A program made the position numbers and the translations under genes. A DNA stretch of 62,783 nt from Echinostoma caproni (taxonomy: Eukaryota; Platyhelminthes; Trematoda; Plagiorchiida; Echinostomatidae). The DNA is taken from positions 1 to 62,783 of the forward strand of contig UZAN01040683.1 of assembly GCA_900618425.1 (NCBI GenBank). The letters are read 5' to 3'. Position 1 is the first letter of the stretch. Every line of letters begins with the position of its first letter. Below the pieces are notes generated by a model. The model saw only the letters and a program-made list of their open reading frames with translations. It searched no databases and was not told where the DNA came from. This document shows, piece by piece, positions 12,840 to 26,221 of the stretch.

Positions 12840-13345
12840 AGCTTCCCCAAACCAAGGCAGGCTAATGTTTTCATGAGGAATCCACTACCGATGTCATCGG
12901 CTAGCCAACACCTGACCCGTAAGGCAGCGGGGCGGTGTCAAAAACCGCAATTTATTGGGGGCCGGTGTTCAGTTCGTTGGATCACACGCCCTGTGGACGG
13001 GGTCAAACGTCCAAGGTGTCGAATACACCTTCATGCACAATCGAGCCAATGATTACTGCTACAACCTTGAAATTGTGTGGTTCGTGCGCCTCCTCTTGGT
13101 TGGTTTGGAATCAGGGTTTATGGCCAACTCTCTTAGGTGAAACACCAGTGGTCCACTCACCCGGTTATATCCCCGGACGTCCTCGCAATGTGGTGGGAAA
13201 ACACCACCGCTACGAGAAAGCAGTCTGTAGGGCTACCTCGGCAGAGGATATTTCAGATGCTTGGTCGTATGGACGCATTGTACGAGTTGCAAGGGAAGGG
13301 TGACCAGCCGCAAACTTAGAGAACCACCCCGGGCCATAATGAGGC
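12840..13345. repeat. GC-rich block, probable transposable-element remnant
   Basis: About 500 bases are clearly more GC- and CpG-rich than the intron around them. They contain the longest local open frame (12935-13303, plus, 122 codons) with two overlapping alternatives, but no recognisable domain. Edges are abrupt on both sides. The composition and sharp limits fit an inserted repeat, perhaps the 3' part of a retroelement. It could instead be a conserved non-coding element; one copy alone cannot decide. Confidence 0.4.
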
Positions 13346-15489
13346 TTCAGGAGAATCTTCTGTTTCAGACACTTAAGTCTATAAATTAACAATGATATAG
13401 TATATACTCTGTCTGCGGTAGAGCAAATTGAAGTTTGATTTCCAGAAATGTGTCTGACTGTCCTTAATATTAACGATTATTCGGCGATGAAGCAGTAAGT
13501 CATGCGGATTTTGCTGCAGTTCCCGGTCACACGCACATGCAAAGCATTGATTTTGAATAGAACTCTATCCCACTATGCTCTACTAGAAGCGACGCTTCTG
13601 AAAACGTGTTAAATAAATGAACCCTGCGGATGTTGTTCAATAAATGCAATGTGACCAAACAAAAGTACCTAAGTATATGTGAAAGGAATAAAATGAATTT
13701 GTGCTAGCGTTGTCATTGTTAGATGGTAACATGACACACTAAATGGACGCTTTAGTTTGTTTATCTGTTTAACTGACACCCTGTTCAAGAACGAAACAGT
13801 TCCAAGTACGTGTTGGGACTAATGCAAATGCAAAATGCTGTTTTCCACATTTGCAGTTGTGTTTTTTTATCGTGATCTCGATGAGCAAACTGCATACTCG
13901 AGGTGTAGAACTTCACTGTGAGGACATTTTGTTTCCTCTGACCATTTGAGTACTATGTGAAGCAACATTTGGCGGAACATTTGTAACAATGATCAGTTAG
14001 GGATATTTTCAGTTAACTGCAAGTCAAACTGTTACTTCAATCTATCCAGCGTTGAATATTCCGAAGCAGCCACGTGAATTCAATAAGAACACTGTTGATC
14101 ATTGGAAAAAATCAATCAAAAGCAATTAGTTTAATTTGAATTTTAGTTTAGCATAGATGTGTTAATGTTATGAGAACAATCTCTTAGGGTGCAGTACGAT
14201 AGAGGATTTTTATGCGCAAAATTATACCAGTGGGAAGTTGAACGGGGACCTAGTGCAGGACCGTGTCACAACTACAGTAATCGATGAACTGCTGGATAAT
14301 CTTTTGCATTTGTTATACGACCGTCCTTTCTGGCGTCAAAAATGTTCAGCCAAACGACGAGAAACACGATCTTCACAAACATTCGTGGATTTTGCTTGAT
14401 AAAATCAACTTATGAGCAAAATTGACATAATCATTTAAAAAGAACAAGAAAACCCATAAATTGGGCTGTGTGAAAGTATAAATGGGTGATTGGCGAGAAA
14501 ATAGATAGGCTTGAGATTATATGACAGTCATAAAGTGTCTTAATAATTCTTCCAGAAATCGTAGCTTCCATTAAAGTAAAGACACACATCTGGATATGAT
14601 GGACTACGTGAACAGTAACTCGACAAACTAGCAGCAGGGATCTTTAATGTACGGGAGACCTCATTCTCCCGGTTTTCAAAATTGGGGTTCATCAGTCAAA
14701 ATAACTGAGGAACGCTCTCTCCCTAATGTCCTGGGAACGTACAAATAAATCTTTACGTTGACCGTTAAATTATTTTTAAACGGTGGATTAGTCAAGGAAT
14801 AAAATGATCGACTGTGAAATTTCCGTTGCCAGAGCCGATATTCTATGATGCACATTACCTTATTTTACCAAACGCCTCTGGGGATAGGAACAACGAAAAT
14901 TTGCAGTGGTGAGCTGCAGTTCATTCATAAAACCCATAATATATCCCCTACTCATGCTTGTCTTCATTCATGAATTAAAACTGCATACTGAAAACCGTTC
15001 TTTAAAGTTATTTTTTGAGAAAACTTGGGAATGGAGTGAATGTGAAAGGAACATTTGGTAAAACTAATTAACGTCTCGGATTTGGTTAATTGAACATATA
15101 TATCAGGGACAGTGACAAACCTATTTAGCCGGTTGACCAAATGCTTCAAAACGTTGAAACAAAATACAGATATATGATTCTTTAGATTTCATTAAATGAT
15201 TGCACTTCAGTTGACTGGTTTCTTCACCTTGATCTGTCAGTCTGTGCATCACTTTGAGGTTTCTTTCCATAAGTTCTTCAGGCCAGTAAAAAACAGGTCA
15301 CTTAAGAAGGATTAGTTTTTAGGCACAGCTTACATGTCGTGCACACTTGAAACGCATTGGAAGAATCATATTTTCATCTCGGCTTGTTTCAACAATCAGC
15401 TAATTCTCTGGATAGTAGGGGTTAACCAGCTGCAGTAACGTACGGGGGTGTTGATACATATTGTTGACATATAGCACAATGTCGCAAAC

Positions 15490-15566
15490 CGACGCGCCGG
15501 ATCATGGGTTCAGCGCTCGGAACTTAAGACTATATTCCTTGGAATTGGATTCAACTCCCGGCACAG
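15490..15566 (+). repeat. tRNA-like remnant, probable SINE head
   Basis: GCCGG at 15496-15500 is exactly complementary to CCGGC at 15558-15562. Between them are GCTCGGAACTTAAGAC, resembling a tRNA-Leu anticodon arm, and GGATTCAACTCCC (15547-15559), a near match to the B box. The D arm is poorly preserved. This looks like a pseudo-tRNA or the head of an old tRNA-derived SINE rather than a working tRNA gene. Confidence 0.45.
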
Positions 15567-16873
15567 CCGATAAACTAAGCAGCTGTAAAGTGTTTTACTG
15601 CTTAACCTTTTTCATTCCGTGATGAATGCATTTCAACCTTGCATTCATAAATGATTCGCCTTAGAAGAAGAAGGATAGAAGCACGCCGTTAGTATTTGGA
15701 AAGTCAGTCGTGGAAGTGAAACAAAAAAACACAGAGAGTGACCGTTATTGGAGTGGCATACACGAATGATGTGTGAGCTCAAGATGGAGCTGGGATTAAA
15801 TTTGAGCACATGCAATCACCGAATAGGATGAAAGTATTTTGGTTCTTATTATCACTGGAAATAGTCCACTTGTAAAGCTGAACAATGAAACAATCAGTAT
15901 GCTAAAACATGTATATGCTTTCACAGCTTTGAATACTTGATATCTGACAATGGCATGAATCAGCTATCACTGCAAAGTCTTCTGTAACTGTTTTTTTGTT
16001 AAAAATATCTACATTGTTTGAGTGCTTTTTTGTCCGGAAGCAACAAGTCAGTTACAAGTCATCAATCGTCAAAAAGTAGTGCACAGGTAAACTTAAAAAA
16101 GTAAACCTAAACAGCAGGTGTTAAAAAACGCGGACGGTACGAGGACCTCTTGATCAAGTGCTCGCCCTCATCGTATGTCTGATGAATACAATGGGATTGC
16201 ATTCATTGACGTTCATCGGGTTTACCATCTATAACCCGCACCGCGACTGATTCCTAGTTTTGTCAATGCACCTGGAAAAATGAATGCCACGATTTTCACA
16301 CAACGACATGGGACATATATCTTTTGAGCAGAGAAGTGATTTTACAAGTGTCTAACGGAAAGAAAAATCTTTAATAATACCTCAACAAATTGCAGTGTTT
16401 TATCCCAAGAAACCAGTCATGCGATCCCATAGCAAAGCCATCATTTTTTCACACTTTTCACACAGAAAATGTTCTCAAGTTGGCTCTCTGAAAATGACGG
16501 TTGTTCGCTAGTACCAAACACATTGTTTCCTGAGAAGGGTTTCAATCATTTTAATGGCTATTCAGTGCTCCAGCTATCACGTGACAGCCAAGTCATAGTC
16601 AACGTTCATATTGGACGACACACAAGCAGTGCTAATTTTACCACAACACGCTTTAATCCTTTTGTGGACTTGTTTGTATTGACAATATCCGGTTGTGTTC
16701 TCGCCTGTTTTATCTCCATATCGTGCACAGCTCAAGTATCATGTGATACAAGCAACGAACATTGGTCAAACTTGTGAATTTGTTCCAATGTGTTATTATA
16801 AACAATGGAATTAATTGTTTTCCGGTAGAAATTCAGTTTTTAAAAGGTTCGATATTTTCTTCTCTCCCTTTAG

Positions 16874-17024
16874 ATATTTCATTCTTTATCAGAATTTACT
16901 ATTCTACTATGAGTGCGAACGAGCGGAAAGACCTTCCGGGGTGGCATTTCTCGAAAGCTCCTATTGTGAACCGATTGTGAATTTGAAATCCAACAGAGAG
17001 GATCGAGGAGGAATGCAGCAAGGA
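16874..17024 (+). CDS. RasGRF-like exchange factor, coding exon 2 (core of N-terminal PH domain)
   Basis: The exon supplies the last base of Arg44 and residues 45-94. It reads YFILYQNLLFYYE, then RPSGVAFLE and YCEPIV, matching in order the RasGRF PH segment WFALLQNLLFYFE...RPSGLYLLEGCVCD. These are the middle strands of the PH fold, whose basic loops bind phosphoinositides in this family. The remainder (about residues 80-94, rich in Asn, Arg, Asp and Gly) is the variable loop that in RasGRF1 also separates this block from the final strands. The acceptor is TCTCCCTTTAG and the donor is GGA|GTAAGT, both near consensus. The exon is 151 bases and ends at phase 0. Exon 1 lies 8.0 kb upstream and exon 3 22.7 kb downstream. 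Confidence 0.93.
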
Positions 17025-20000
17025 GTAAGTGATAAACTTAATTCGAATGAGGTCTTTTCAGTTATTTCGTTCTCAGACAGTATATTAGTAAGCACTGCTT
17101 TCTATCATAATGTAATTTTTCTATGAGAGTAATGGAGTTGTTTCTATGATGATTTCGTTGCACCAGTCTCATCCAGCTCTATAGGAGTACTAACACAAAT
17201 GTTATCCTCCCATTCTCAATGAATCAAAATAATCATTGTTAACAGACGAGCCACATTTAAAATTTCCGATATGTACCGTGTGTTGCAACGCAGCTGCACT
17301 AATTGATACCAAATTTTGATTTAAAATACAGGCGTAACTCTTTAAAATATATTCAAAATATATCTGAAATCTCTTTTAGCGAAATCTCCATATTTAACTG
17401 ATTTGAGCAAATTGTGACTCATCGTTTCTTCCCAGTCAGGTTAGCCGAATCAAACAAAGCAACTGAAGGCTGCCCACTTCAGCTAAACGCTGATTGATTT
17501 TATACGAAGAGGAATGAGAAACAGTCAGATTTTTCTTTTTTTGCTGTGATTCTCCTGATTCCACTGAATAACTGAATGTTTGAGTAGATTTCAAGAACTG
17601 GGAAACCACCGTTTAAAGGTTAGACACGAAGAAGAATCAAACAAAGATGACCAGTTACGCCTATTTTGAGGATTCTCGTATTCCCTTCTTGTGATTTGAA
17701 AAAAAACAGAAACAAATAGCACATGCATGGTAGATAAACTTTGAATGCTTGCAAGAATGCTTGTATAATGCGCAGAATAGAATTACTATCCGTTTTAATA
17801 CTCAAAACAATGGGTAATACAAATTATTTCATCACCACTTTTCGACAAGTTCAGACTTGTTCAAGCGGACTTTTGGAAATTCACGGACGACGTTTATCAT
17901 TCGTCCTTGCCGAATGCAGTGAATGATTTGTCAGACTATAGCTGAAGAGACAGGGTATTAACATACAAGGCACAAAATCAAAAAACAGGCTGGTTTCAGT
18001 TTACTGAAAACGACAATTCAAACCCGGAAATGTTAAATAAATAACTAATTAAAAATCTAGAAGTGTAGGTGTATATTGGGTCCAAGAACGGCTAATCTAC
18101 CTATCGGCAGATTTAGGCAGAAGTCAATAGGAGGTGAAACTGGAACGTTCAGGCTCACAGGGTTCCAGCGAAAACAAACGGAAGCACCAAAACTAGCATC
18201 ATGCACATTGAACAGGTATTGCACTTTGGAAGTTTGGGTTTGGACTTTCGGTAAACAATCTAGATGGAATGAAAATCTTTCGCACAAGTGCTCGGTGCAA
18301 TAAATGCAGTTTAAGTTAAACCTTTGTGTATATTTCCCAGGTACAAAATTGCCTACTTCCTTTGTTGTCTTTATCTGTTGTAAGCTCTTCACCTGCATGT
18401 TTTAACTTCAACAATGGATGTACTCATTTCTATGTGCCTGTTTATCCTTGTTTGACCTACTTTTTTCATGTTTTTCATAACTCTGACGATATAATAGTTG
18501 TTTATTCACTAACGCACATACTTGCAAAACAGCGAATAAAGTGGTTTCCCTACCACCAACAGCAGGCGATTGAGGACACATCAACAGACCACCACGGCGT
18601 TTCACATCGAAACAAATATTTACACACAAACTCACACGTTCTGTCAATACCGATTAATGCACTTTAACCATAAAAGTTGTCAAGGACATAATGAGGGTTA
18701 AATCGATGATTCATTCTAGCTCGAAATTTCTTTTAGTAAATGATTTCTGTCCAATAGTCTGATCACTTTATACACTTAAATTTTTCTCATTTTTGAGAAC
18801 CGTTGAAAAAAAGAATGATCGAGTTGATAGTACTATGGCTGATTGTATAATTTCATTGACTTTAGTATTTGCTTTCCACCCATTGGACTTTGCAAACCAG
18901 TTGGCTCCGTGAGCTGTGCCTGCTCAACTGATACATCCATCAAACAAATTGGATCGAACTTTTATTCCGTTTGGTGAAGGGTAGAAATGAAACGTCAGAT
19001 AACCATCGACAAAGTATGGTCCTGATTTAAAATATTCAATTTTTTGTGATACCAGTCTTATGTGTGTTCATTCGCTTGAGTAGGTAGTTGAGCTCATTGA
19101 TTTTATGACCGATTCCATTAACGAATCAGGTGGTAAAAGTGCTTTTGTGCATCGAGCGATTGGTTTACAAAGCTAAGGATCAGGAGTTTGCTTGGTTGAA
19201 AAATATTGCATGCGCCTCTGACAGAATCTTTTTTCACTACAAGGTTCAGTTAATACAAATGACTCAAACATAATAATCCATACACCACTGAATTTTATAG
19301 TAATTATAAATGAGACGCCCGTGAATTTTAATTATTGGCCTTTCATAAAGTAAACAGTTCACCGTTCTTGGCTTGTGTCAATTGCTTACTTGCAGTGTCG
19401 CAAAAACAAATCATGTGGGATGACTACTCATTTTTGTTTTTCTTCGGTAACGGAGACGGTTTTTCTGTAGGCGTTGTTCATACTCAACCTAGATATGCTA
19501 TATAATAGTAGTAATAATAGCACCCAAGTGCTTCATAGTTGTGAATGTTAGAGATTGGTGGCAAACGAGAGTTTCAGACTACGACACAAGTAGACATGAT
19601 TGAGCAAAACTAAGGTAAAAAGTTGAGGAGCGACTTCGTTGAAGAAACGTTTCGAGAACATCAAATACTCGTAATGATAGCCTATTGTATGTGACCAAAC
19701 CGGATAGTGTTCAGTCATTTGAAACACTGAGGATAATGACGCAATCGAAGAGCTACAGCATCCATAGATAAACGTGTTAAATAGCAGCGCCAAATATCGT
19801 CCGTAATTAACATGACAGTCGGGGAAAGAAACGTCACCAAATCGTGACAGTGAATAATCTCGAAATTCAGGTGTTTCATTTTAAAGAAAAGAAGTCTATT
19901 GCGCATAAGCAGACGTGGCCGGAGCAACGAATAACTCCACCTTGGAAAAGATAGAAAATATTTGAAATTCCTGCCGAATATGCCTTCGAATACCTTCGAA

Positions 20001-21957
20001 GCCCCTACAAGTACAGATTATAAAAGACTCAAGATGACACCGGTTCCTAACTGTTCCATGCAGAATACGTTAATAAAACTTTAAGATCACCTCTGATTAA
20101 TAGTTCCAACCTAGCAGTGATCAAACTGATACTTGACTATTCTTGAGTTTCTGAGATACTAATGCTTCAGTCTACATCTTCAGTTTATACGTACTGATAC
20201 AAATGGCTTGACCCAATTTCCTTGGAAGCGCATTGTTGGTTTCCTGTTTCTTATGGATCATCGGGCGCACGTATCCGGTAAACACTCCATGCATTCAATT
20301 GTACCCAAAAAGTGTATTTTCAATACAACTACCTCATTAACAAACCTGGGTGCAATTGTATAAACAGGTTTTTCGATACCAATCCGTTCGTTTGCCACAT
20401 TTTTGAGTTCATGTTTAGAACACGATTCAGATGCTACTGACTGCAACAAATGAAGCCTAAAAGTTTTACACAGTATTTTACAATATGCAGCAGCTGAATG
20501 AGATGACAAAACTTCCTTGGAGGCATAGGATCGGTTTAAGTACATGAAGATATTTAATTTGAGTATGTTTTAATGAACAGCATCTAACCCCAAATGCCAA
20601 ATCAAAGTAGCAATTCACTCAACAATTGCCCAGGAATAGCGTGTCTAAACCGAATTGCCCAAAGACGTAAATTAGAGTCCCACCCTATTCACAAAAATAG
20701 TGAACACTGAACCCGAGCCCAAACAGGAACGAAAGACCTATTCAATGCTCATTGTGTGGAGCAGTAAACAAACCCAGAAAAAAAAATACGCATTAGATAT
20801 TTGTGGTAATAGATGTAACTGAAATGCAAATCACCACCATCATAACAGTGCAAACGGTCGAGTGCTAGCGCTGCAGCTTTGCCTATTCATAGTGTCAAAA
20901 TACAGTTACAAAATCTAGCGGAAGCATTCCATTGAATCGAATTCACCGGATAATTTTCCCTTTTGGCAAAACTAATATTTGCACTAAACCATCTGGTGAA
21001 CTTGGTTGCGTTATCCATCAAGGGTGATAATTGCACGAAAATCACAGACAAATTTTAGCCTCAACTCTGGATAGTGACTTGTCTCAGGGAGGTGAAAACC
21101 TGATAAAATGAAAGTAAATAAACAAGGCTGTTTTATTTTCACGAAGCTGTTTGCCCTGCACTGAAAATCCTCCCTTAGATAGACAGAACCCTGTGTTTGC
21201 ATGCATGCATAACAGTAGCGAGCGTAGTGAATCGAGGCCCGGCCAGAAGTCTCCCATTTACGTGCTTATTCATAATTGTTCGGTCTCACACGCTAGCATG
21301 TCTGTTTTGTTTGATAACGACCCGAGAATTATTAGAGCTTCCCAACCGATGAGAGTAACGGAGCAGTGAATGGGTGGGTGGAAGAAGCCTCCATAGGATG
21401 AGGGCAGCTAACATATTTAGCTCATCGTGAGGATTCAATCCGCCTGCTCTGTTGGTCTGTTCGACAATTACTGTATAATGGGTATGCATGAGCACTTCTT
21501 TCTGTCGTGCGACTGAGAAATAAAGAGACCGTTGTGCATGTGGGAGTGAAAACAGATTTTCAGATTCCGCTCGGGGTTTTGTTCGCAAACATTTTGTCAC
21601 CCACAGAGGTGACATCTACAAGTGATGAGACGTTTAGAGACAAACTAACCAGCTCGACGGACAAACGCAAAGCAATGCCACTCAGCCGGATCTTCATCAA
21701 TCAAGTTTCACCAAATTATGAACAGATAAATTTCACAGAGTCAATGGCATCCCTTTACCAGCGGAAATTGATATTATTTAGCACATATTCACAAAGGTTC
21801 AATAAACTTTTGTGTAATTTTCAGCCTCAGTGCAAGATAACAACTTCAAAACAAACAGTGAACTGCTTTTCATTGTGAACAGCTATTTTGGTAACTCTGC
21901 TATTTCTGAATGACTGGATCTAGGGTGAGTGGAAAACTTTACTCTCAAAATGAATAT

Positions 21958-22010
21958 CGTTTGTTCAGGTGTCGCCTTCAGAAAAATGCAATAATTTCTG
22001 TCAAACAGAT
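21958..22010 (+). repeat. Dispersed repeat, copy 2
   Basis: This is about 80% identical over 53 bases to 7897-7949, same orientation, sharing TTTGTTCAGGT and ATAATTTCTGTCAA. Flanks differ, so the shared part is probably one end of an interspersed element whose remainder has been lost or truncated. Confidence 0.5.
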
Positions 22011-24321
22011 CCAGCCGGAGTCAAGAGTGTGATAGAAAGATTACAATTTGAAAACGTTTAGTTTCAAACGGGAAGTGGTCAGCCGGGATGAACTGAGTTT
22101 TCTCATATTACAGCAGGAAATATCAATTAGCTTGATAGTGTATTTCGCATTGCTATGTTTGCCATCTTGCACTACATTGCACCTCTACTGGCTTATAAAC
22201 GATCTAATTGATTATACGTTTCTTGTGAACTTTGGTGAAAACAAATTGGACAACCTCGTTTGTAAGATAAGGATAGAGATAAAATAATACCCTTGGAGTG
22301 CATTGAGGAGAATAAAAAACCGTTGTGCGTTCTACCGTAGCATAGACGGTACTGATTGAATTGGGCAGAATAGAAGGAATAGACATATGCCAAGACCATC
22401 GAGATCTCCCATGTTAAAAGGTGTGACGAATGACTGAAGAACCACAGTCAGGAGTGCATATGACATAAACCTGCAAACAAGTCAAACATCAAAACTGGGT
22501 TAACCGTGATATAAGAGAATATTATATACGTAATGAAGGAGCTTGCGGTTCCATCCATCAGTGAGAACGCCCATTATTTTTGATCCAGTATTCGCACTTT
22601 TCGCTACTCGTCTAGGTAGAGTTTGTTCTTCTGATGAAAGATTATTCACAATGTAAAAGCTTTTATATTCTGCCTACCCTAGATTGTTTTAGCCGTTAGA
22701 GTGATAGGTGTGCCCTCACCCCACCCACACCCTGAAAACAGTGAGTTGTTCTACCTGTGATATAGATCATTGATAAATTCGAAACTACCGGTCTGCTATC
22801 TGCTTTTTGGAGTGCTAATCAAACGAGACTGGATCCAACGCACAGATTATTCGGTCTAGCCATAAACGTGCAATCAGTCCCATTCCTGTGTTTCAATAGA
22901 CTTCGGATCCATCCGATTGGCATAAACTTAATTGGCGATAAAATTAAACTCATGTTCCCGGCATGAAAGGTTAGAAATAAAAATACGGTTGATCTGTATT
23001 AAGCTTGATTGAGTAAATCAGAGCAGTTCAAGGGTTTCGTGCACCGGGTTAGAAAACTTGCATACCAAGGTTTTAATGCCAGTGTACTTGGTAGATGCTC
23101 ACGTAAATGTTTCACAAAAAGCTCGAATAAAGTGGTTTTCAGATTTAGATGGAATTTTCAATTAGCATAAAAGTTGTAGTTTCATGAGGAAATAAAATTC
23201 AAAAAGACACAATCAGAGTCGGAGCTCTCTCGAGCTCATTACCACATACGACTCGTCCACTTTTCTGTTCGACCCCAATGCAATTGTTTCGTATAAATGT
23301 GATTGAAAAAGTTTGCAACTAAATTTACCGAAGACATGTTCGCCCACATTGTGTTCTTAAACAACGGGCATATTTCGCGATTAGTAATGGGTTATATTAA
23401 AGCCTTCCTTGGTTCCATAGTTTGAACTAGCAGAGAGTTATGACTCATTTTTAATAGAGAAGCAAAAGCCATTGGTTAACATTTGAGAACCTCACTCCTC
23501 CAGAATAGCTCACGTATGTGTGCATCCTACCACTCAGAACGGTGTTCACAGTTCCCAAATCAGGATGAAGTTGAACTGCCTGATTATCGTGAATCGTGCT
23601 GTTCACACAATTAATGCGCATTCTTGAACTGAGCGCATGCTTAACACCCGCCCTTCATTTGCATACGACGAGAAGCCATCGTTTACAGCCAAGATCACTT
23701 TCAATCAAGATGAATAGAGAAGAACAGCGAATTTTGTGTCCTGATGTCGGTATGTGGAAATCCGGAAACTCCACCGTCTGGTTATGGACAACAAGAGATA
23801 AGCTAGGATCTACTGTCTCTCCCTGGATACAATTTCGGTGGGCATAACCGGCTTCTTGGTAATGGTCGTTCTGCTGTGATAAACGGAAGACTGCTATAAG
23901 AAATATTTCTTGCTGTGGGGAGTAATGTTGAGTTATACTCAAACATGTCAGATAATGTTTATTTATTCGTGGTAGGCATACATTCCAAATCCGTAACATT
24001 TCGTTTGAGAATGAATGCGAAACAGCAGTTCGTTATTTATCGGGCTATTTTGTTTTGTTTTTGTTGGGAAAATTAGAAAAGGTCGTGTTTCCAGATGAAT
24101 CCAACAATGCACCTAAACCAGTAAATATCAGTAGGCCTCTGCCACTGAAATGTTGTTTGCGATAAGTAAAAGATTACCCGGAAAGCGCTTAATAATTGTT
24201 CGTAATTAGGACAGAACTATACCATTCGCAGTTTAGACCGAATACTTGGGTCGACAAAGATTTCTCGGATCGCAGAATTTCATCAAAGCTTGTGTGCGCC
24301 TGGTGAGGAGCACATAAGAGT

Positions 24322-24344
24322 AATACAATACAATACAATACAAT
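24322..24344 (+). repeat. AATAC pentanucleotide microsatellite
   Basis: There are four uninterrupted copies of the AATAC unit plus a partial one. It is a simple tandem repeat with no other structure. Confidence 0.8.
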
Positions 24345-25264
24345 TGGCGATGAAGGAAAGTTCAAGCCAGGAATGAGAGGGTGCGGGATCATAAATTAAA
24401 TCACAGAGATTCACAAATAACAGAGTGAATCGATATTGCAAGATAGCCAGAGTCCCGATTTGGTTTGAGACGCTACTTGATCTGTTGGTGAGAAAGAGTT
24501 AGATAACGTCAACAGAAGCATAATTTGTTCGAAGTAGCTAACAACGTTGATAAACTGAAGTCCCTGCTGAAGCAATGATCAAAATTTCCGTTCTATGACG
24601 ATTATGACCATACATACTGTTACGAAGACTTCATGATATTCAAAAATGTATTATAGAGCTCGCTACGTACGATACTCTGATAGACTGCCAAATCCTACTC
24701 CAAATGAACACTGCTGGGATCTTCTCGAAAGTACCTCCCAGTGGAAACTAATGAAGTATATTTCACATAAATACACAAAGAAGAGCCTGGCTTTTCTGAC
24801 TGCAAGCAAGACTCGAGGTGAATGAACAAATTCATATGCCATTTATCCCAGTGGCGTGATTTTCTTATCTGTTTTTACCAAAAGTGATTTTGTTCATTGT
24901 TATGTGGGTGGCCGGATGCACTTGAGACAGAGAAATAGGGAATAGGGCAGAAGTGGAACATGAAAACATACGACAACTGAAAGTTTTATGAATCGGATAT
25001 TCAATGCCGAAGCTTGAGGAACGTGTGGAAAAATCGGACAATGAAATGAATGTGGAATGCTCAAGGGATATTGGTGTCATCAGTTAAAGTTGCTTGTGTG
25101 CTGGAGACAAATGGGTACGTACAATGAGAACGGAGAACGAAGAGATTCGTTGAGATGAAAATTATCTAGGCCAGCCTGACAGCCACCGACGTCCATGTAG
25201 GTAAATTCAACAATTTTCTGGAAGGTAGGTTATGTTTTAACCGGAATTTAGATAGCATTGTTAT

Positions 25265-25400
25265 TTAAGGAAGGTAGGGTGCTCTATAAACGTCAGCCGA
25301 CCGGTTTCGTTGAAAATGGTGAAATTACGCAAAGTTACTGTCCCTCAGCAACAAAACTTTTGAAAACAGCTTCGTCATCAGAGCTCTCGCAATTTGCAAC
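25265..25400 (-). repeat. Probable retroelement 3' end with hammerhead-like boxes
   Basis: On the minus strand, CTGATGACGAAGC (rc of about 25371-25383) is followed some 75 bases later by CAACGAAACCGGTCGGC (rc of about 25295-25311). CTGATGA and GAAAC followed by a palindromic ACCGGT are hammerhead-like boxes, but the distance between them is far longer than a normal stem II and shows no matching long hairpin. The segment reads like the conserved untranslated end of a non-LTR element. The family is not identified. Confidence 0.35.
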
Positions 25401-26114
25401 TCTTTTAAAAGACAAATCAGATCGTGAATGATGTTTGAAGTTAGCGTGGTCAATACCGGCTTCTTTGGTTTTAGCATGCCCAGCTTGTCAGGCTTCATAC
25501 TGAAGGGAAATTCGACCGCATTGGATTTGCGGTTAACGACCTAGTCCCGTAGTCAAACAGGTTGTTTGTGTATAGTTCGTTTTTTATCCGAAATTTAGTG
25601 TATATTTTCCGAAACTGACTGCGTAACGAGTTTTACTAGGCGTTAACAGTTCACTCAAATCCAACAGTGCTGCTAACACACATTTACCCCTACTATTTGA
25701 TACGATGTGTGCTAAACCCAAAATTATACTAAGCGTTCCAACTTGTGGAAAATTATTTATTTAATTGTAATACCTTTTCTGCCAATGCGGTTTGTGGATT
25801 TTTGGAGTTCAAACATGTGCATCAACAGGCTACTACTGCTAAATACTTTACCATATATTACTCAAGCGAATTTGATTATACATAGATTATGTGCCTATAA
25901 ATACTTTGGCTTCCCAGTCAAACGCGGATAATTGTGAAAAACGCATCCGGAAACGAGGAAAAACACGTTTCTCAAATGGCTCCACAAGAAAACATGCATG
26001 CTTCGTATATACAGATTTGGCACATTTTCAGTTTAACGAGAATGGTGCATGTTTAGCCCACTGAATTTACAGCTCTGCTACTCCGAATTCGAATCTCAGT
26101 AGATTCATGGAATA

Positions 26115-26221
26115 AACTTTGGAATAGAGAAATCAGAAACATGGGTTTGCACAATGTATCCACGGCCATTTCGCTGCATTTGTACACGTGCATACTGCAG
26201 TCAAAGTGATTTTTATAGTCA
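26115..26221 (-). repeat. Inverted repeat, left arm
   Basis: Its reverse complement matches 26927-27033 at 102 of 107 positions (95%), with weaker similarity extending upstream of the shared core to about 26285. On the minus strand the core begins TGACTATAAAAATCAC. Past the far end of the core this copy has AGATTCGAATTCGGAG, recalling a pol III B box. The high identity means a recent duplication or two young copies of one element. Both arms are open in one frame (VYKCS...AVDTLCKPM), but no protein family is recognised. Confidence 0.85.

Larger units (their letters stand above)
8861..16873 (+). other. Intron 1 of the RasGRF-like gene (about 8.0 kb)
   Basis: This intron is bounded by GTTTGT at the 5' end and TTTTCTTCTCTCCCTTTAG at the 3' end, a strong polypyrimidine tract plus acceptor, and is in phase 2. 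It holds no supported gene. Visible contents are a GC-rich repeat-like block (12840-13345) and a tRNA-like remnant (15490-15566). The remainder is AT-rich unique-looking sequence with short chance ORFs. Confidence 0.8.

Noticed and set aside
21507..21878. 123-codon ORF
   Set aside because: No domain, low-complexity Ser/Thr composition and no splice or repeat context; consistent with chance.
23655..23999. Minus-strand 114-codon ORF
   Set aside because: Open also on the plus strand in part, with no domain and no splice support.
24865..25080. Plus-strand MPKLEERVEKSDNEM... / minus-strand 71-codon frame, considered as retroelement end
   Set aside because: The plus frame is interrupted just upstream and no domain is recognised.
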